Positions 18,094 to 26,430 of a stretch of DNA of 64,000 nt are shown here, one piece after another. Below the pieces are notes generated by a model. The model saw only the letters and a list, made by a program, of their open reading frames with translations. It did not search any database and was not told the DNA's origin. Source of the stretch: Leptolyngbya sp. SIO1E4 (GTDB lineage Bacteria; Cyanobacteriota; Cyanobacteriia; Phormidesmidales; Phormidesmidaceae); assembly GCA_010672825.2 (NCBI GenBank), contig JAAHFU020000003.1, forward strand, positions 186,001-250,000, in the 5' to 3' direction. The position numbers and the translations under genes were made by a program. Position 1 is the stretch's first letter. Every line of letters begins with the position of its first letter.

Positions 18094-18927
18094 TCAGTTA
18101 TTTACCAGTAGCTTTGATTGCCGCTCCACCAAGTAAGCCCGAGTGAACTCGACGACTTGGCTTTGGTGAATGACATAGCAGGCACCCCTTTCTCTGGGTA
18201 TAAACAGAAATTTCTGATCTCCAACCTTGGCGTATAGATGGTCTCGGTGCTGGTCTAGCTGGGTCTTCCCCCAGATGACTACAACCTTTGCCATGGGCTT
18301 ACGAACCCCTTTGGAACTGCCAAACAGTTCACGGCGATTTTTTCGTAGCCAATAGGCTTGGTCGGAAAGCTCCTGCATCGGATCCGGCTCCCACCGTTTA
18401 GACCCTTTGCGGCCTCGTTTGTAGTAGAGAGCTTGTTTACTCTCGTTATAGACAATTGTGGACTCCCCAAAGGAGCGCACGGCGAATAGGAGAAACTCCT
18501 TGCCTGGGAAGCGGACAAACAAATCAATGGGTTGAAGGTCTGGCACCCTGATCAGCGGTAGTGCTTCTACCCCCAAATCTTCAAAAGCTTCTAACAGCGT
18601 TTCAATCAGTTTAATCAGCCTCGACAACTTCTGGATCCGCGTGAGCGGTTTCCAGGCTAAAGCTAGCCCGAGGAGACCGACGATAGAGAGCGCCATAGAA
18701 CCAATGAAAGCTGTTCCGAACACCGAAGCAGCGACTTCCCAGGAGGTTCTTTCATGTTCAAGTTCCTGTAGCTTTCTACGCGTCTCAACGGGGGCAATGT
18801 ACTCCGATGCCTTCTCACTATCTGCGAGTTGTTCATGAACAAACTGCAGCTCATCCAAAACAGCCTGAGGATCAATCGTCTCAGGATAGTCCTTGCTAGG
18901 TTTAGACAAGCCAGATACAGAAGACAT
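18094..18927 (-). CDS. Membrane-anchored protein with nuclease-like C-terminal region
   Basis: 277 residues. The N-terminal 60 residues are charged and helical, a hydrophobic double segment lies at about 66-92, and a soluble alpha/beta domain follows. The latter contains IDLFVRFPGKEFLLFAVRS and STIVYNESKQALYY, then a basic stretch and KVVVIWGKTQLD. The D-x(n)-K-E/A-V layout is reminiscent of NERD-like PD-(D/E)xK domains, but I cannot assign it firmly. It is transcribed leftward toward the primase within the element's left module. No recognisable homologue by eye. Confidence 0.6.
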   Translation of the reverse strand: MSSVSGLSKPSKDYPETIDPQAVLDELQFVHEQLADSEKASEYIAPVETRRKLQELEHERTSWEVAASVFGTAFIGSMALSIVGLLGLALAWKPLTRIQKLSRLIKLIETLLEAFEDLGVEALPLIRVPDLQPIDLFVRFPGKEFLLFAVRSFGESTIVYNESKQALYYKRGRKGSKRWEPDPMQELSDQAYWLRKNRRELFGSSKGVRKPMAKVVVIWGKTQLDQHRDHLYAKVGDQKFLFIPRERGACYVIHQSQVVEFTRAYLVERQSKLLVNN

Positions 18928-19020
18928 CGGCTATTTCCTATGCATCTCACCTGTTCGCTTCTGAACGGTGAGGGTTAGATTCGTCAGTTAGAAGATTGAA
19001 GAACTCTTTATTAATCTTAC

Positions 19021-19347
19021 TTATGCAACTCGCTGTTGGATAAGGGTCTCGGTAATCGACATCAATCGATCAATATGGCGAGCCTGCATCTGGGTGGTCT
19101 CATGCTGTTGTCGCATGAGCGTTTCCAGGCTGCTGAAGTTGTGCTCTATACGCTCGAAGTTTCGTTCTGTGCGCTCAAAACCTTGCTCAATGATGTTCTC
19201 CAAGCGAGTCAACCCTTCCATGAAGCGAGCAATTTGTTCCATATTCGCTTCCAGGATTTCAGTCGTTCTGTCGAGAGAATTTGTGATGGCTTCAAAACGA
19301 ACATCGATGGCTTCGAGCTTGGATAGCGTTTCATCTGATGTAGTCAT
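19021..19347 (-). CDS. Small coiled-coil protein
   Basis: 108 residues, almost wholly heptad-patterned: repeated L/I at a and d positions, with FERTERNFERIEHNF in the middle. It has no Cys, no membrane segment and no catalytic motif. It follows the ribbon-helix-helix gene in the same direction 47 bp later, so they are probably co-transcribed. Function unknown; it probably oligomerises as a helical rod. Confidence 0.65.
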   Translation of the reverse strand: MTTSDETLSKLEAIDVRFEAITNSLDRTTEILEANMEQIARFMEGLTRLENIIEQGFERTERNFERIEHNFSSLETLMRQQHETTQMQARHIDRLMSITETLIQQRVA

Positions 19348-19394
19348 TTATCACCTCCCGTAGTAGATAGTTGCTGTTACCGAAATAGCTACTG

Positions 19395-19577
19395 CTACTT
19401 AACCTCAGTGTCTGCAGGGGGAAGTTCTCCTCGATCCTTTGCATCACGTATCGCTAGCTCAATAGCGATAGCTGCAACAGTCGCGATTGCCTGATCACGG
19501 ACTTTTGCCCACCGCTCCAAGTCTGCGTGGACTGTATCGGGGAGCGTCACATAGACACGTTTTGCCACTTCTAACAT
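19395..19577 (-). CDS. Ribbon-helix-helix DNA-binding protein (repressor candidate)
   Basis: 60 residues. A short N-terminal beta strand (AKRVYVTLPDTVH) is followed by two helices (ADLERWAKVRDQAIATVAAIAIELAIRDA), the Arc/CopG ribbon-helix-helix layout. Such dimers insert the strand into the major groove and often control their own promoter. The gene is divergent from the transfer operon. The 200-bp divergent region holds several AGTAAC/GTTACT half-sites including a perfect palindrome around a -35 box, which makes autoregulation and control of the transfer operon likely (inference). Confidence 0.75.
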   Translation of the reverse strand: MLEVAKRVYVTLPDTVHADLERWAKVRDQAIATVAAIAIELAIRDAKDRGELPPADTEVK

Positions 19578-19596
19578 AGATTACGTCGCCTCACAT

Positions 19597-19691
19597 GTTA
19601 CTCCAGAGCAAGTTCCAAGTAACCCTATAGCCAATTTCAACTCAAGAATAACACCAAAGTAACTTGACAGTTACTTTGAAGCTGCTAATAT
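19597..19691 (+). promoter_or_regulatory. Divergent control region: sigma-70 promoter with palindromic operator
   Basis: TTGACA at 19664-19669 and TAATAT at 19686-19691 are spaced by 16 bp, a near-consensus promoter for the rightward operon. The -35 hexamer is flanked exactly by a perfect 9-bp inverted repeat: CAAAGTAAC (19655-19663) and GTTACTTTG (19670-19678). A further GTTACT / AGTAAC pair lies at 19597-19602 and 19618-19623. A repressor bound here would block RNA polymerase; the adjacent ribbon-helix-helix protein is the obvious candidate. Confidence 0.75.
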
Positions 19692-19777
19692 CGTATGCAA
19701 CTGCATCAGTAATACTTACGAACCACCTGCGCAGTACTCACGTAAGACCTACGCAATGCCGACGCATGAGGTGCGAA

Positions 19778-20416
19778 ATGCATACGTTCCAATCCATTGC
19801 TACGCAAGCCGGATGCTCTAAACGAACTGTCCAAACCTGGTGGGAGAAAGCCAAAGCTGACCATGGTGAACTCGGCACACTTGCTGGAGAAGGGCAGCCC
19901 AGAATCTTTACCGATCAGGAAGTTGCCCTTCTCGTGGCCTATCGCAGCGTTCGCGCAGCGTTTCCGAAGGAAAAACGCCCCAAAACCACTGCTAAAAAAG
20001 CTCAAAAAGTAGATGTGACAGTGGAAATGGGCAATCACTGTCAAGCTCTAACCATGCCAGAGATAAACGGCACCACCTTTTCCCTGGAGCACTTCCGAGC
20101 CGATGACGTCACTGCCTTGACTTTTGAGAATCCAGATACCATCGCCGATGAATTTCTAGCAGTCGCTGACGTGCTAATCCAGGGCATGGATGCTGATATC
20201 AAAACCCGCGAGGAACGACTCCAGAAAACCCGGACAGCTAAAGGCAGGGTGGCGGCTAAAGCACAAGAACTGAAGCTTGAAAAGCGTCTCTATCAACATC
20301 GCGCTCGCGATTTAGATACGGCTCAAACCACTGAGACCCAAACCCTCCAAGATGCCATAGCGGGACTCCACAACTTGGCCCAGCCCCAAGCGCCCCAAAA
20401 TGACAACGCGGCTTGA
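19778..20416 (+). CDS. Helix-turn-helix / coiled-coil regulator at head of transfer operon
   Basis: 212 residues from ATG 19778, which has GAGG six bases upstream; the longer frame from 19664 would begin inside the -35 box. The N-terminus FQSIATQAGCSKRTVQTWWEKAKADHG is a clear helix-turn-helix. The C-terminal part (about 130-190) is a charged coiled coil. The leader between promoter and start contains several near-repeats of TACGCA / TGCGCA / ACGCAT. It is the first gene of the rightward operon reaching to about 25.1 kb, and is likely a regulator or a DNA-binding accessory factor. Confidence 0.65.
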   Translation: MHTFQSIATQAGCSKRTVQTWWEKAKADHGELGTLAGEGQPRIFTDQEVALLVAYRSVRAAFPKEKRPKTTAKKAQKVDVTVEMGNHCQALTMPEINGTTFSLEHFRADDVTALTFENPDTIADEFLAVADVLIQGMDADIKTREERLQKTRTAKGRVAAKAQELKLEKRLYQHRARDLDTAQTTETQTLQDAIAGLHNLAQPQAPQNDNAA

Positions 20417-20467
20417 TGTTGGGTTGTGCGATTGCCCGACTCTACATTCTGATTTGAGGATTCAACG

Positions 20468-20662
20468 ATGAACAATTTGCACTCCGATATTCTCGATAGC
20501 CTGACGGAATACGACTTAGCCGATATTGTTGACGCCCTCTGCCAGCTTCATAACCCCACAGAAGTGGTCACACTGCTGCAAACAAACGGGCGTCAAGCGC
20601 CTTCAAACTCATCTGGACATCAGCATCTTCTAGAAGTGAGGGATGCCAACCAACCTCGTTAA
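20468..20662 (+). CDS. Small hypothetical protein
   Basis: 64 residues with GAGG ten bases upstream of ATG 20468. The N-terminal 40 residues are acidic and helical (SDILDSLTEYDLADIVDALCQLHN) and the remainder is polar and disordered. No family recognised. It lies between the regulator and the first membrane protein of the operon in the same orientation, so it is probably co-transcribed. Confidence 0.5.
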   Translation: MNNLHSDILDSLTEYDLADIVDALCQLHNPTEVVTLLQTNGRQAPSNSSGHQHLLEVRDANQPR

Positions 20663-20746
20663 ATCCCCTCATGAACCTCTCAGGCTATGAGGCAATCTGT
20701 CTCGATTCGACTCGGACTCAACCACTTGCCAGATGAGGATACATCC

Positions 20747-21139
20747 ATGATGCAACTGTTCAGCTATCACCTTTCCCTACTCCTGGCCTACAAAGCCTTC
20801 AAGCGGATTTGCCAACGCCTCAAAGAAGGTCGCTACTGGGGCTATCTCATCGTGATCGTCGTATCTCACCACGTCGGAGAAACGCTCTCGGTGGTGCTAA
20901 CCGCTAACCGGGAGCACTCAGTCCTGATTGCTGAAATCGCCAATGGCATTCTCTTCTTCACTCTCCTGGGCTTCAGCCTTGCCTACTTTGTCAGCTCACC
21001 CCCACCCACCGAGGTTGAGGTGCTGCGCCAGGTAGCGGAGCGAAAGCTGGCCGAGGCCATGCTGGATGGCTCTGAGAACGACGATCGCCTCTTGCTTTGG
21101 AACACGCTCTTGGAGAGTACTCGCCATGAAAAATTCTAG
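20747..21139 (+). CDS. Small membrane protein of transfer operon
   Basis: 130 residues from ATG 20747, which has GAGGAT eight bases upstream; the longer frame from 20687 has none. Two hydrophobic segments (about 27-45 and 58-81) are predicted to span the membrane, followed by a charged cytoplasmic tail containing VERKLAEAM-like helix residues. Its last 14 bases overlap the next gene, indicating translational coupling. No family recognised. Small two-helix proteins are common in conjugation operons but no specific role can be claimed. Confidence 0.6.
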   Translation: MMQLFSYHLSLLLAYKAFKRICQRLKEGRYWGYLIVIVVSHHVGETLSVVLTANREHSVLIAEIANGILFFTLLGFSLAYFVSSPPPTEVEVLRQVAERKLAEAMLDGSENDDRLLLWNTLLESTRHEKF

Positions 21140-21641
21140 ATTTAAGCTTCGCTTCAGCCATCTCAGCCTCGTCGGGGCCTTTTTCGGTCTCTGGTTGGCT
21201 CCTGACTGGCTGGTACAGATGACGTCCCAACTACAGACTGAACTCGAAACGCAGCAAGCGGCTGCAGAACCTGCTCCCATTCCTCCACAACCCAGTCAAT
21301 TGGGCAGCGATCGCATCCTGGAATCGGTCCTCGTGCGAGCGAACTATCTACTGGACAAAGGCCGAGAGTCGGGCGATGTCTCAGCCTTCATCCACAACCA
21401 CTATCAGACTGTGAGCACTGAACTTCAGGGGCTGGAGCAATCCTCTGGAGTCTTTGACGGGGAAGCGGCTATCTTCTCCCAGGTGGCGAACCTATCCGCT
21501 GAACAGCAGGCACTGGAGCTGGTGCAGTTCTGGCTCGAACATCCGGACCAGGTGCGTACTGTCGCTGGGATGCAGCTCTCACCGATGACTCCCCAACAAG
21601 CCGATGCTAGGGAGGTGGACTATGCCAACCTCCAACCCTAA
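21126..21641 (+). CDS. Secreted or membrane-anchored hypothetical protein
   Basis: 171 residues from ATG 21126, overlapping the end of the preceding gene. A basic N-terminus (MKNSRFKLRFSH) is followed by a hydrophobic segment LSLVGAFFGLWLAPDWLV, then a Pro/Ala-rich linker and a helical periplasmic-type domain. The overlaps at both ends (14 bp upstream, 20 bp downstream with the ATPase gene) place it firmly in the operon. No family recognised; a periplasmic partner of the transfer ATPase is plausible. Confidence 0.6.
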   Translation: MKNSRFKLRFSHLSLVGAFFGLWLAPDWLVQMTSQLQTELETQQAAAEPAPIPPQPSQLGSDRILESVLVRANYLLDKGRESGDVSAFIHNHYQTVSTELQGLEQSSGVFDGEAAIFSQVANLSAEQQALELVQFWLEHPDQVRTVAGMQLSPMTPQQADAREVDYANLQP

Positions 21642-23010
21642 ACCCGCTTCCGACTTTGAAAAAGCCTCGCAGGGTGCCCTGTTTACGCTAGGTGGCGTGG
21701 TCTCTTTTACCGCTGCCCCTTTTGTGGGAGCCTGCATTGGTACCCTGGCCTACTGGCAGATGCAGCGTAAGGGCTATGGCCTTTTGGAGTCTGTGGGAGC
21801 CACCTATAACCTTTTGCAGGAGGGCATTAGCGACTTAGTGGTATCTCACAAACCCCACTTCAATCCCTCTCAGCTCGTTTCCAACGTCCTCAACCAAACC
21901 CCCATCGGCAAACTCATTGAGTTGGATTTGAGTCGTGAACTCAACCTCGACGGTAGCTGGATGCAGCAGCTCATTACTGTAGACCGGGACACCGAACGTC
22001 TCCGCAGCTTTGGAGTACTGGGAGAACCGGGGGACGGCAAGTCCTATCTGCTGCGCTACGTCATCTACCATTTCATCCGTCAACATCCCACTGGTCAGGT
22101 CTACATCCATGACATTGACCTGGCTCGAACGATCAAGAAGTGGGGCGAAGGAGCTTGGTATGGATTGCCCGTAGGCGAGGTGGTTTACTCGGACCCTGAG
22201 GACTTTCCCCGCATCGTCCGCACCATCGCGGGCACCATCAAGCAGTCGGGGGACGACTCACCCATTTTGCTGGTGGTAGACGAGTTCAACAACCTGCTCG
22301 CTGATTTAGAGGAGAAAGCCCGCACCAAGACCGTCGAGCAGCTGAATACCATCAAGAACCGAGGTGGCAAGCGCTTGATTCAGTTTGCTATTGCCTCTCA
22401 AGCAGCAGATGTGGAAGGACTGGGGCTATCGCAAGCCTTTGTGAGAACGCTCGATTGGGTGGTGCTGAAGCGCTCGGCTCTCACCGATGGGGCCACCCGC
22501 AATATGGGACTCCGTCCCACGCTAAAACAGCGTTTTACCGAATTAGCGGACAAGCTGGAGGACTTACCGGCTCAGTTTGAAGGCTTCCGCCCTTGCATCA
22601 CCTACATCTCCAAAGAGCTGACGCTAACCGGAGTGCCTGACCTTTCTGACCTGCCCTATCGGTTAGAGATTCGGACACCCCAGGATGCCGCCAGTACCTG
22701 GCTAGCTCAGGTCTTAACCCAACATCCTCACTTGCTCCTGAAAGTCCAGGATGGGGAAATTACTAGCAAAACCCAGCTAGGCAACACCATCGACCCCATC
22801 CTCAAGGACAAGGGTGAGCGGGTACTGAGACGCTCTGACCGCAAAGACAAGCGCTGGGCTGAGATATCGCGACGCTGGCCCCAACTCGCGACGGGAGGAT
22901 TCCCCCCTGGAAATCCGGCACTAGAAAGTTGCACTGATGACCTCGATCCTGCACGTCCCCATCCTGTGGGCGTTTCAGAGGAGGCCGATTTTGAAGCAGT
23001 GCAGAACTAA
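21622..23010 (+). CDS. Membrane-anchored P-loop ATPase, conjugative coupling-protein-like
   Basis: 462 residues from ATG 21622, preceded by GGGAGGT. Two N-terminal hydrophobic segments (about 14-42) anchor it to the membrane. Walker A is GEPGDGKSYLL (about 135-145) and Walker B is ILLVVDEFNNLL (about 214-225). A following SQAADVEGLGLS segment resembles the sensor/Gln motif of HerA/TraG/VirD4-type DNA pumps. In that superfamily a hexamer translocates DNA or delivers a relaxosome to a channel. With the relaxase and MobC further right it is the best candidate for the element's coupling protein. It could also act in DNA partition. Confidence 0.65.
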   Translation: MPTSNPKPASDFEKASQGALFTLGGVVSFTAAPFVGACIGTLAYWQMQRKGYGLLESVGATYNLLQEGISDLVVSHKPHFNPSQLVSNVLNQTPIGKLIELDLSRELNLDGSWMQQLITVDRDTERLRSFGVLGEPGDGKSYLLRYVIYHFIRQHPTGQVYIHDIDLARTIKKWGEGAWYGLPVGEVVYSDPEDFPRIVRTIAGTIKQSGDDSPILLVVDEFNNLLADLEEKARTKTVEQLNTIKNRGGKRLIQFAIASQAADVEGLGLSQAFVRTLDWVVLKRSALTDGATRNMGLRPTLKQRFTELADKLEDLPAQFEGFRPCITYISKELTLTGVPDLSDLPYRLEIRTPQDAASTWLAQVLTQHPHLLLKVQDGEITSKTQLGNTIDPILKDKGERVLRRSDRKDKRWAEISRRWPQLATGGFPPGNPALESCTDDLDPARPHPVGVSEEADFEAVQN

Positions 23011-23109
23011 CTTGCACGGTACAAATCTGCACTGACCTTCAAAAATGCCCTCACTCCCTCAGCCTGAAAAGGGTTCAGGGTCTTCCCCAAAACGCCCCCA
23101 GTTCTGCAC
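22999..23109. repeat. 10-bp inverted repeat spanning the gap after the ATPase gene
   Basis: GTGCAGAACT (22999-23008) and AGTTCTGCAC (23100-23109) are perfect inverse copies; further TGCAC motifs lie between and around them. It may be a long-loop attenuator or a protein-binding site within the operon. Confidence 0.4.
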
Positions 23110-23151
23110 CGATCCACTGTCGTGCCGCACTGCACTTGGAGTAATCAACCC

Positions 23152-23343
23152 ATGAAACCGGGACAACTCATTATTCAACTCATCACCCTTGGGCTCCTCT
23201 ATCAGCTGATCCTGGGTGGTGCCATCAATGTCGCTAGAACCGCTGAAGTCTCTATCAACTACTTCGTCCGCGTGGCGATCGCGGTTCTGTTCCCCCCCGA
23301 TGACACTGACCAAGCAGGAGGCACCGATGAGGAGCGTAACTGA
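23152..23343 (+). CDS. Small single-pass membrane protein
   Basis: 63 residues from ATG 23152. A hydrophobic N-terminal segment (LIIQLITLGLLYQLILGGAI, about 5-24) is followed by a second moderately hydrophobic stretch (YFVRVAIAVLFP) and an acidic tail. It overlaps the next gene by 17 bp. No family recognised. The start MKPGQ was preferred to the upstream frame start because it begins directly before the hydrophobic segment. Confidence 0.5.
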   Translation: MKPGQLIIQLITLGLLYQLILGGAINVARTAEVSINYFVRVAIAVLFPPDDTDQAGGTDEERN

Positions 23344-23524
23344 CACCATCCTCCTGCTCTGCTTTGCCCTCACTTCGCTCTATGTGGGGTCACGGCTATT
23401 TCCGGAAACGATGCAGGCTAAACGAACAGAGGTCGAACAATGGTGGCACCAACAGAAGGAACACATCGACCAGGAAAATCAGAAACAGGAACTGGAACCG
23501 GACAGCCGGACAGCGCAGAACTGA
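23327..23524 (+). CDS. Small single-pass membrane protein
   Basis: 65 residues from ATG 23327, which has a perfect AGGAGG at 23316-23321. An N-terminal hydrophobic helix (TDTILLLCFALTSLYVG) is followed by a highly charged Gln/Glu-rich tail. It overlaps genes on both sides (17 bp and 85 bp), typical of a tightly coupled operon. No family recognised; it may scaffold the ATPase or the cell-wall hydrolase. Confidence 0.6.
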   Translation: MRSVTDTILLLCFALTSLYVGSRLFPETMQAKRTEVEQWWHQQKEHIDQENQKQELEPDSRTAQN

Positions 23525-24948
23525 TCCAGCAGCTGAAGAAAGAACTCCGTTCAGTGCGAGCCGAGCTGAAAGCTGCTCAGGCTAACCCCGAAAAGGAACT
23601 CAACCAACTCCGCCTGAAGCTGGCTCAGGCCCAACGCGAGCTAGCCAAAGCCAAACAGGTGAAGGATGCAGCAGGCGTGGCTCAGGCAAGGGCATTATCA
23701 GCTGAATTCACCAAGCTCCGAGTCAGCCTGCAAAACACCTCGGCCACCATCAAACGGCACACCGGCATCGCCTACATGGAGGCACTCGGGACAGAGCTAC
23801 AGGCTATCCAGAAGGAATTGGGGCAGATTCAAGGCACCCTCTCCCTCTCGCGCTTGCAGCTGGGGCTGATTCTCTTGGGGGTCTGCTGGAGTGCGATCGC
23901 GGTGGCTGACATGGTGTTTTATTCCCGTCAGCTGTGGCACCGGCTTCAGGACTTACCCGGACTCGACTTGCTTTGGGGAACGGATGAAGCCACTAGCAAC
24001 GGGGCTCCGGACACCCTTCCCGTGACTGCAACTCCACTCCAGCCAGGTGACGAGGTGGCAGGCTATCGCATCACCTCGGGTTTTGGTAATCGGGTACCGC
24101 CCTGTGAGGGATGCAGTGATTATCATCCGGCGATCGACCTGGCCACCCCCACCGGCACAGCGGTCTTTACTCCAATCTCAGCTTCAGTGCAGTGCCTAGG
24201 AGGACTGGATGATCCAGCCGGAAACTATGCCAAACTCCAGCCCAAACAGCCTGAAGCGCCCCAGTTTCTCCTCCTGCATTTGGATGGCTGCACACCAGGA
24301 GACTATACAGCGGGAGAACGGATTGGCACCACAGGAGCGACGGGACAAGGCACCGGGCCACATCTGGATGTCCGGCAGATTGAGGATGAGGTGTACGTCA
24401 ACCCCACCCGCGAATGGGTCGAGCAAATTCTCAGTCCCACCACGAACACCCTGAGCGATGCTGAGATTCTTTGTGCGATCGGGGCGGCGGAAGGCACCCG
24501 CAATGATGATTGCAGTCCTAACCAGGCTTACTATGGGCACACTGACCCCGGCAATGCAGCCCAAAATCTGGGGACGTTCTCCTATCAACATGGGGCTGCA
24601 ACTCCCACGGAGGCGGACCAGAAGCAGTTGGCTGAGCTGCGATCGCAAATCCCACGATACCAAGCTCAAGCCCGAGAGAAATTTGGCAAGGAGCTCTCGA
24701 AGGCAGCACTGCTAGCCGTGCTTGACCTCCACAATCAAGCCCCCGCTGCTGCCGCTGATTTCATTCAACATCTGCCGAGCCACGACCCGACACCTCAGAC
24801 TATTGTTGAGGCTCGGGTCAACAGCTTTGTCAATCCCGCCACTGGGCAATTGGAAGCTCCTGGATTGGGAAATAGCCCCACCACAGTCAGGGCCGATCAG
24901 AAGCGGCGGGTTGATGAACTTATCCCTCAGCCCAACTCACAGCCATAA
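23440..24948 (+). CDS. Transmembrane M23-peptidase-like and lysozyme-like cell-wall protein
   Basis: 502 residues. A cytoplasmic coiled coil (about 25-125) is followed by a membrane helix (about 141-163) and an M23/LytM-like domain (about 200-330): SGFGNR, HPAIDLATPTG, LLLHLDG, IGTTGATG and GTGPHLDV. A C-terminal helical domain (about 335-450), with LSDAEILCAIGAAEGTR and YYGHTDPGN, resembles lysozyme/chitosanase-type hydrolases. The usual H-x-H zinc motif reads H-L-D, so metallopeptidase activity is uncertain. Such proteins locally open peptidoglycan for a conjugation channel. It is co-transcribed with the ATPase. Confidence 0.7.
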   Translation: MVAPTEGTHRPGKSETGTGTGQPDSAELIQQLKKELRSVRAELKAAQANPEKELNQLRLKLAQAQRELAKAKQVKDAAGVAQARALSAEFTKLRVSLQNTSATIKRHTGIAYMEALGTELQAIQKELGQIQGTLSLSRLQLGLILLGVCWSAIAVADMVFYSRQLWHRLQDLPGLDLLWGTDEATSNGAPDTLPVTATPLQPGDEVAGYRITSGFGNRVPPCEGCSDYHPAIDLATPTGTAVFTPISASVQCLGGLDDPAGNYAKLQPKQPEAPQFLLLHLDGCTPGDYTAGERIGTTGATGQGTGPHLDVRQIEDEVYVNPTREWVEQILSPTTNTLSDAEILCAIGAAEGTRNDDCSPNQAYYGHTDPGNAAQNLGTFSYQHGAATPTEADQKQLAELRSQIPRYQAQAREKFGKELSKAALLAVLDLHNQAPAAAADFIQHLPSHDPTPQTIVEARVNSFVNPATGQLEAPGLGNSPTTVRADQKRRVDELIPQPNSQP

Positions 24949-24950
24949 CC

Positions 24951-25142
24951 ATGAAGTCTGATGGTGTCCGCTCGCCCAACGGTTCAAATGATGATTCACG
25001 ATTAGATCGATTCTTGAGTTTTACCGATATTGTGATCCATCGATGGGGTCAGCGGATTATCAAAGGTTCCTGGCAGAATCCTCGGTTGCAATCAGACATT
25101 AGGGCAATGAATTCTGAGCCTTCCCGACTACAGCTTATCTAG
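24951..25142 (+). CDS. Small hypothetical protein at end of transfer operon
   Basis: 63 residues; ATG 24951 lies three bases after the preceding stop, so it would be translated by coupling. The sequence is polar and basic without membrane segment or motif. The last 15 bases overlap the convergent nuclease gene. Retained because of its operon spacing, but it could be non-coding. Confidence 0.35.
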   Translation: MKSDGVRSPNGSNDDSRLDRFLSFTDIVIHRWGQRIIKGSWQNPRLQSDIRAMNSEPSRLQLI

Positions 25143-26177
25143 CCATTTCTGTAGAGCAATAGACACAATACTGGACAAAGACTCAGCGGTACCACCAAGT
25201 GATGAGCGAACGTAGCCCTTGATAGGAACAGGGGTCATTGAGCGGTGACTGCCATTATGAATCAACGATCGCCGTGGCCATTTGCTTTTAGGTGTCGTAT
25301 CCCATTCCTCCCGCAACCGCATCTTGCCCAGTCCTTGGGGAACATGTCCTACATGTTTCAAGATGCCGTCCTCAAGCCAGAGTCTCAATCGACCGATGCG
25401 TTCTGGTTGGTTGGAACGCTTGGAGTAAGTCGGGAGGGGGAGCCATAGAAACAAAATCGGTCTTTGTTGGCCTCGGTTAAAGCAAATCTCGGCGCATAGC
25501 TTAGACTTACTTGTGCCGTACTGGATGCTCCTAGCTTCAACTATCTCCTGCATCCTCGGATGAAAGTTAAGAATCTGCCGTCTGGTTTCTAAAACAGCTT
25601 GCTGGTCATTTGCAGGGCAACCCCCCAGCCACTTGAGGAGACTCTCTGGGATGTCGGGCAAGTCTTTAGGTTGGTCTCCCAGATCGATCTCCTGAAAGGG
25701 AAGCTCTGCTTGAACGGTCCTGTACCCTTCATCCTCAAAGCGAAGTTCCAGGTAGAACGGTTCAGCCTGAATGACTCTCACTTGAATGAATTCAAAAGAC
25801 AGAAGGCTATATTGCCGGTCAATATAGTTATGGCGATGAAAGGTTGGCGAGATCGCCATCAGACGTACGGGCTGCTCATAGTCGATCGTCTCTGGAAAAG
25901 GTTTTTCCTGCAGGAGATTGGCATAGTAGCGAGTGAGTTGTTGAATGATGTAACGGTCTTCAACATTCTTCAGCTCCAGAATAGCGAGCTGATTTTCTGC
26001 TGTGAGAGCCAGGATGTCACAGATTTCTCCCTTCATTGCATACTGACGCTGAAACGGGTGCAGCTGGAGGAGGTCTCGTAAATGAGTCCAGACAAAGTTT
26101 TCTAATGCCAGCTCACTGGAAAATCCCCATCCCTCAGACGTTTTCCTCAACGATACGGTGCCTAACCGATTAATCAC
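25128..26177 (-). CDS. PD-(D/E)xK nuclease, NucS/RecB-like
   Basis: 349 residues. The core GEICDILALTAENQLAILELKNVEDRYIIQQLTRYYANL (about 50-88) has the Asp, the Glu-x-Lys dyad (E-L-K) and the trailing Q-x-x-R-Y helix, as in NucS/DUF91 and RecB-type nucleases. The upstream ALENFVWTHLRDLL helix carries the conserved Glu. The rest (about 180-349) is an unassigned C-terminal domain. It is convergent with the transfer operon, isolated, and begins the cargo section. A DNA-cleaving defence or repair role is likely from the fold; the substrate is unknown. Confidence 0.72.
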   Translation of the reverse strand: MINRLGTVSLRKTSEGWGFSSELALENFVWTHLRDLLQLHPFQRQYAMKGEICDILALTAENQLAILELKNVEDRYIIQQLTRYYANLLQEKPFPETIDYEQPVRLMAISPTFHRHNYIDRQYSLLSFEFIQVRVIQAEPFYLELRFEDEGYRTVQAELPFQEIDLGDQPKDLPDIPESLLKWLGGCPANDQQAVLETRRQILNFHPRMQEIVEARSIQYGTSKSKLCAEICFNRGQQRPILFLWLPLPTYSKRSNQPERIGRLRLWLEDGILKHVGHVPQGLGKMRLREEWDTTPKSKWPRRSLIHNGSHRSMTPVPIKGYVRSSLGGTAESLSSIVSIALQKWLDKL

Positions 26178-26353
26178 CTTTGCCCTTCCACAAAAAATGT
26201 CACTATCAAACTACAAAATGGGCTGGCTCTAATGCGGCTGGCTCTAGGGTAAATATTGACCCCCTGCTCCAGGAAAGCATTTAATCGCCGCTTGCGGTCG
26301 CGAAACTTCCACAAGACATTATCCTTGACGTTGAACAGGTTCGTGTATGAATG

Positions 26354-26381
26354 AGCCCCCTAGTTTCAAGGGCTGGGGGCT
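26354..26381. promoter_or_regulatory. G/C hairpin upstream of hypothetical gene
   Basis: AGCCCCC (26354-26360) and GGGGGCT (26375-26381) can pair around a 14-base loop, 50 bp before the start of the gene at 26431. It has no following T-run, so a leader structure or operator is more likely than a terminator. Confidence 0.3.
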
Positions 26382-26430
26382 TACAATTTCTGGGTGAGAT
26401 CGCGAGGTTGAAAATCTAGGGGCTATCACT

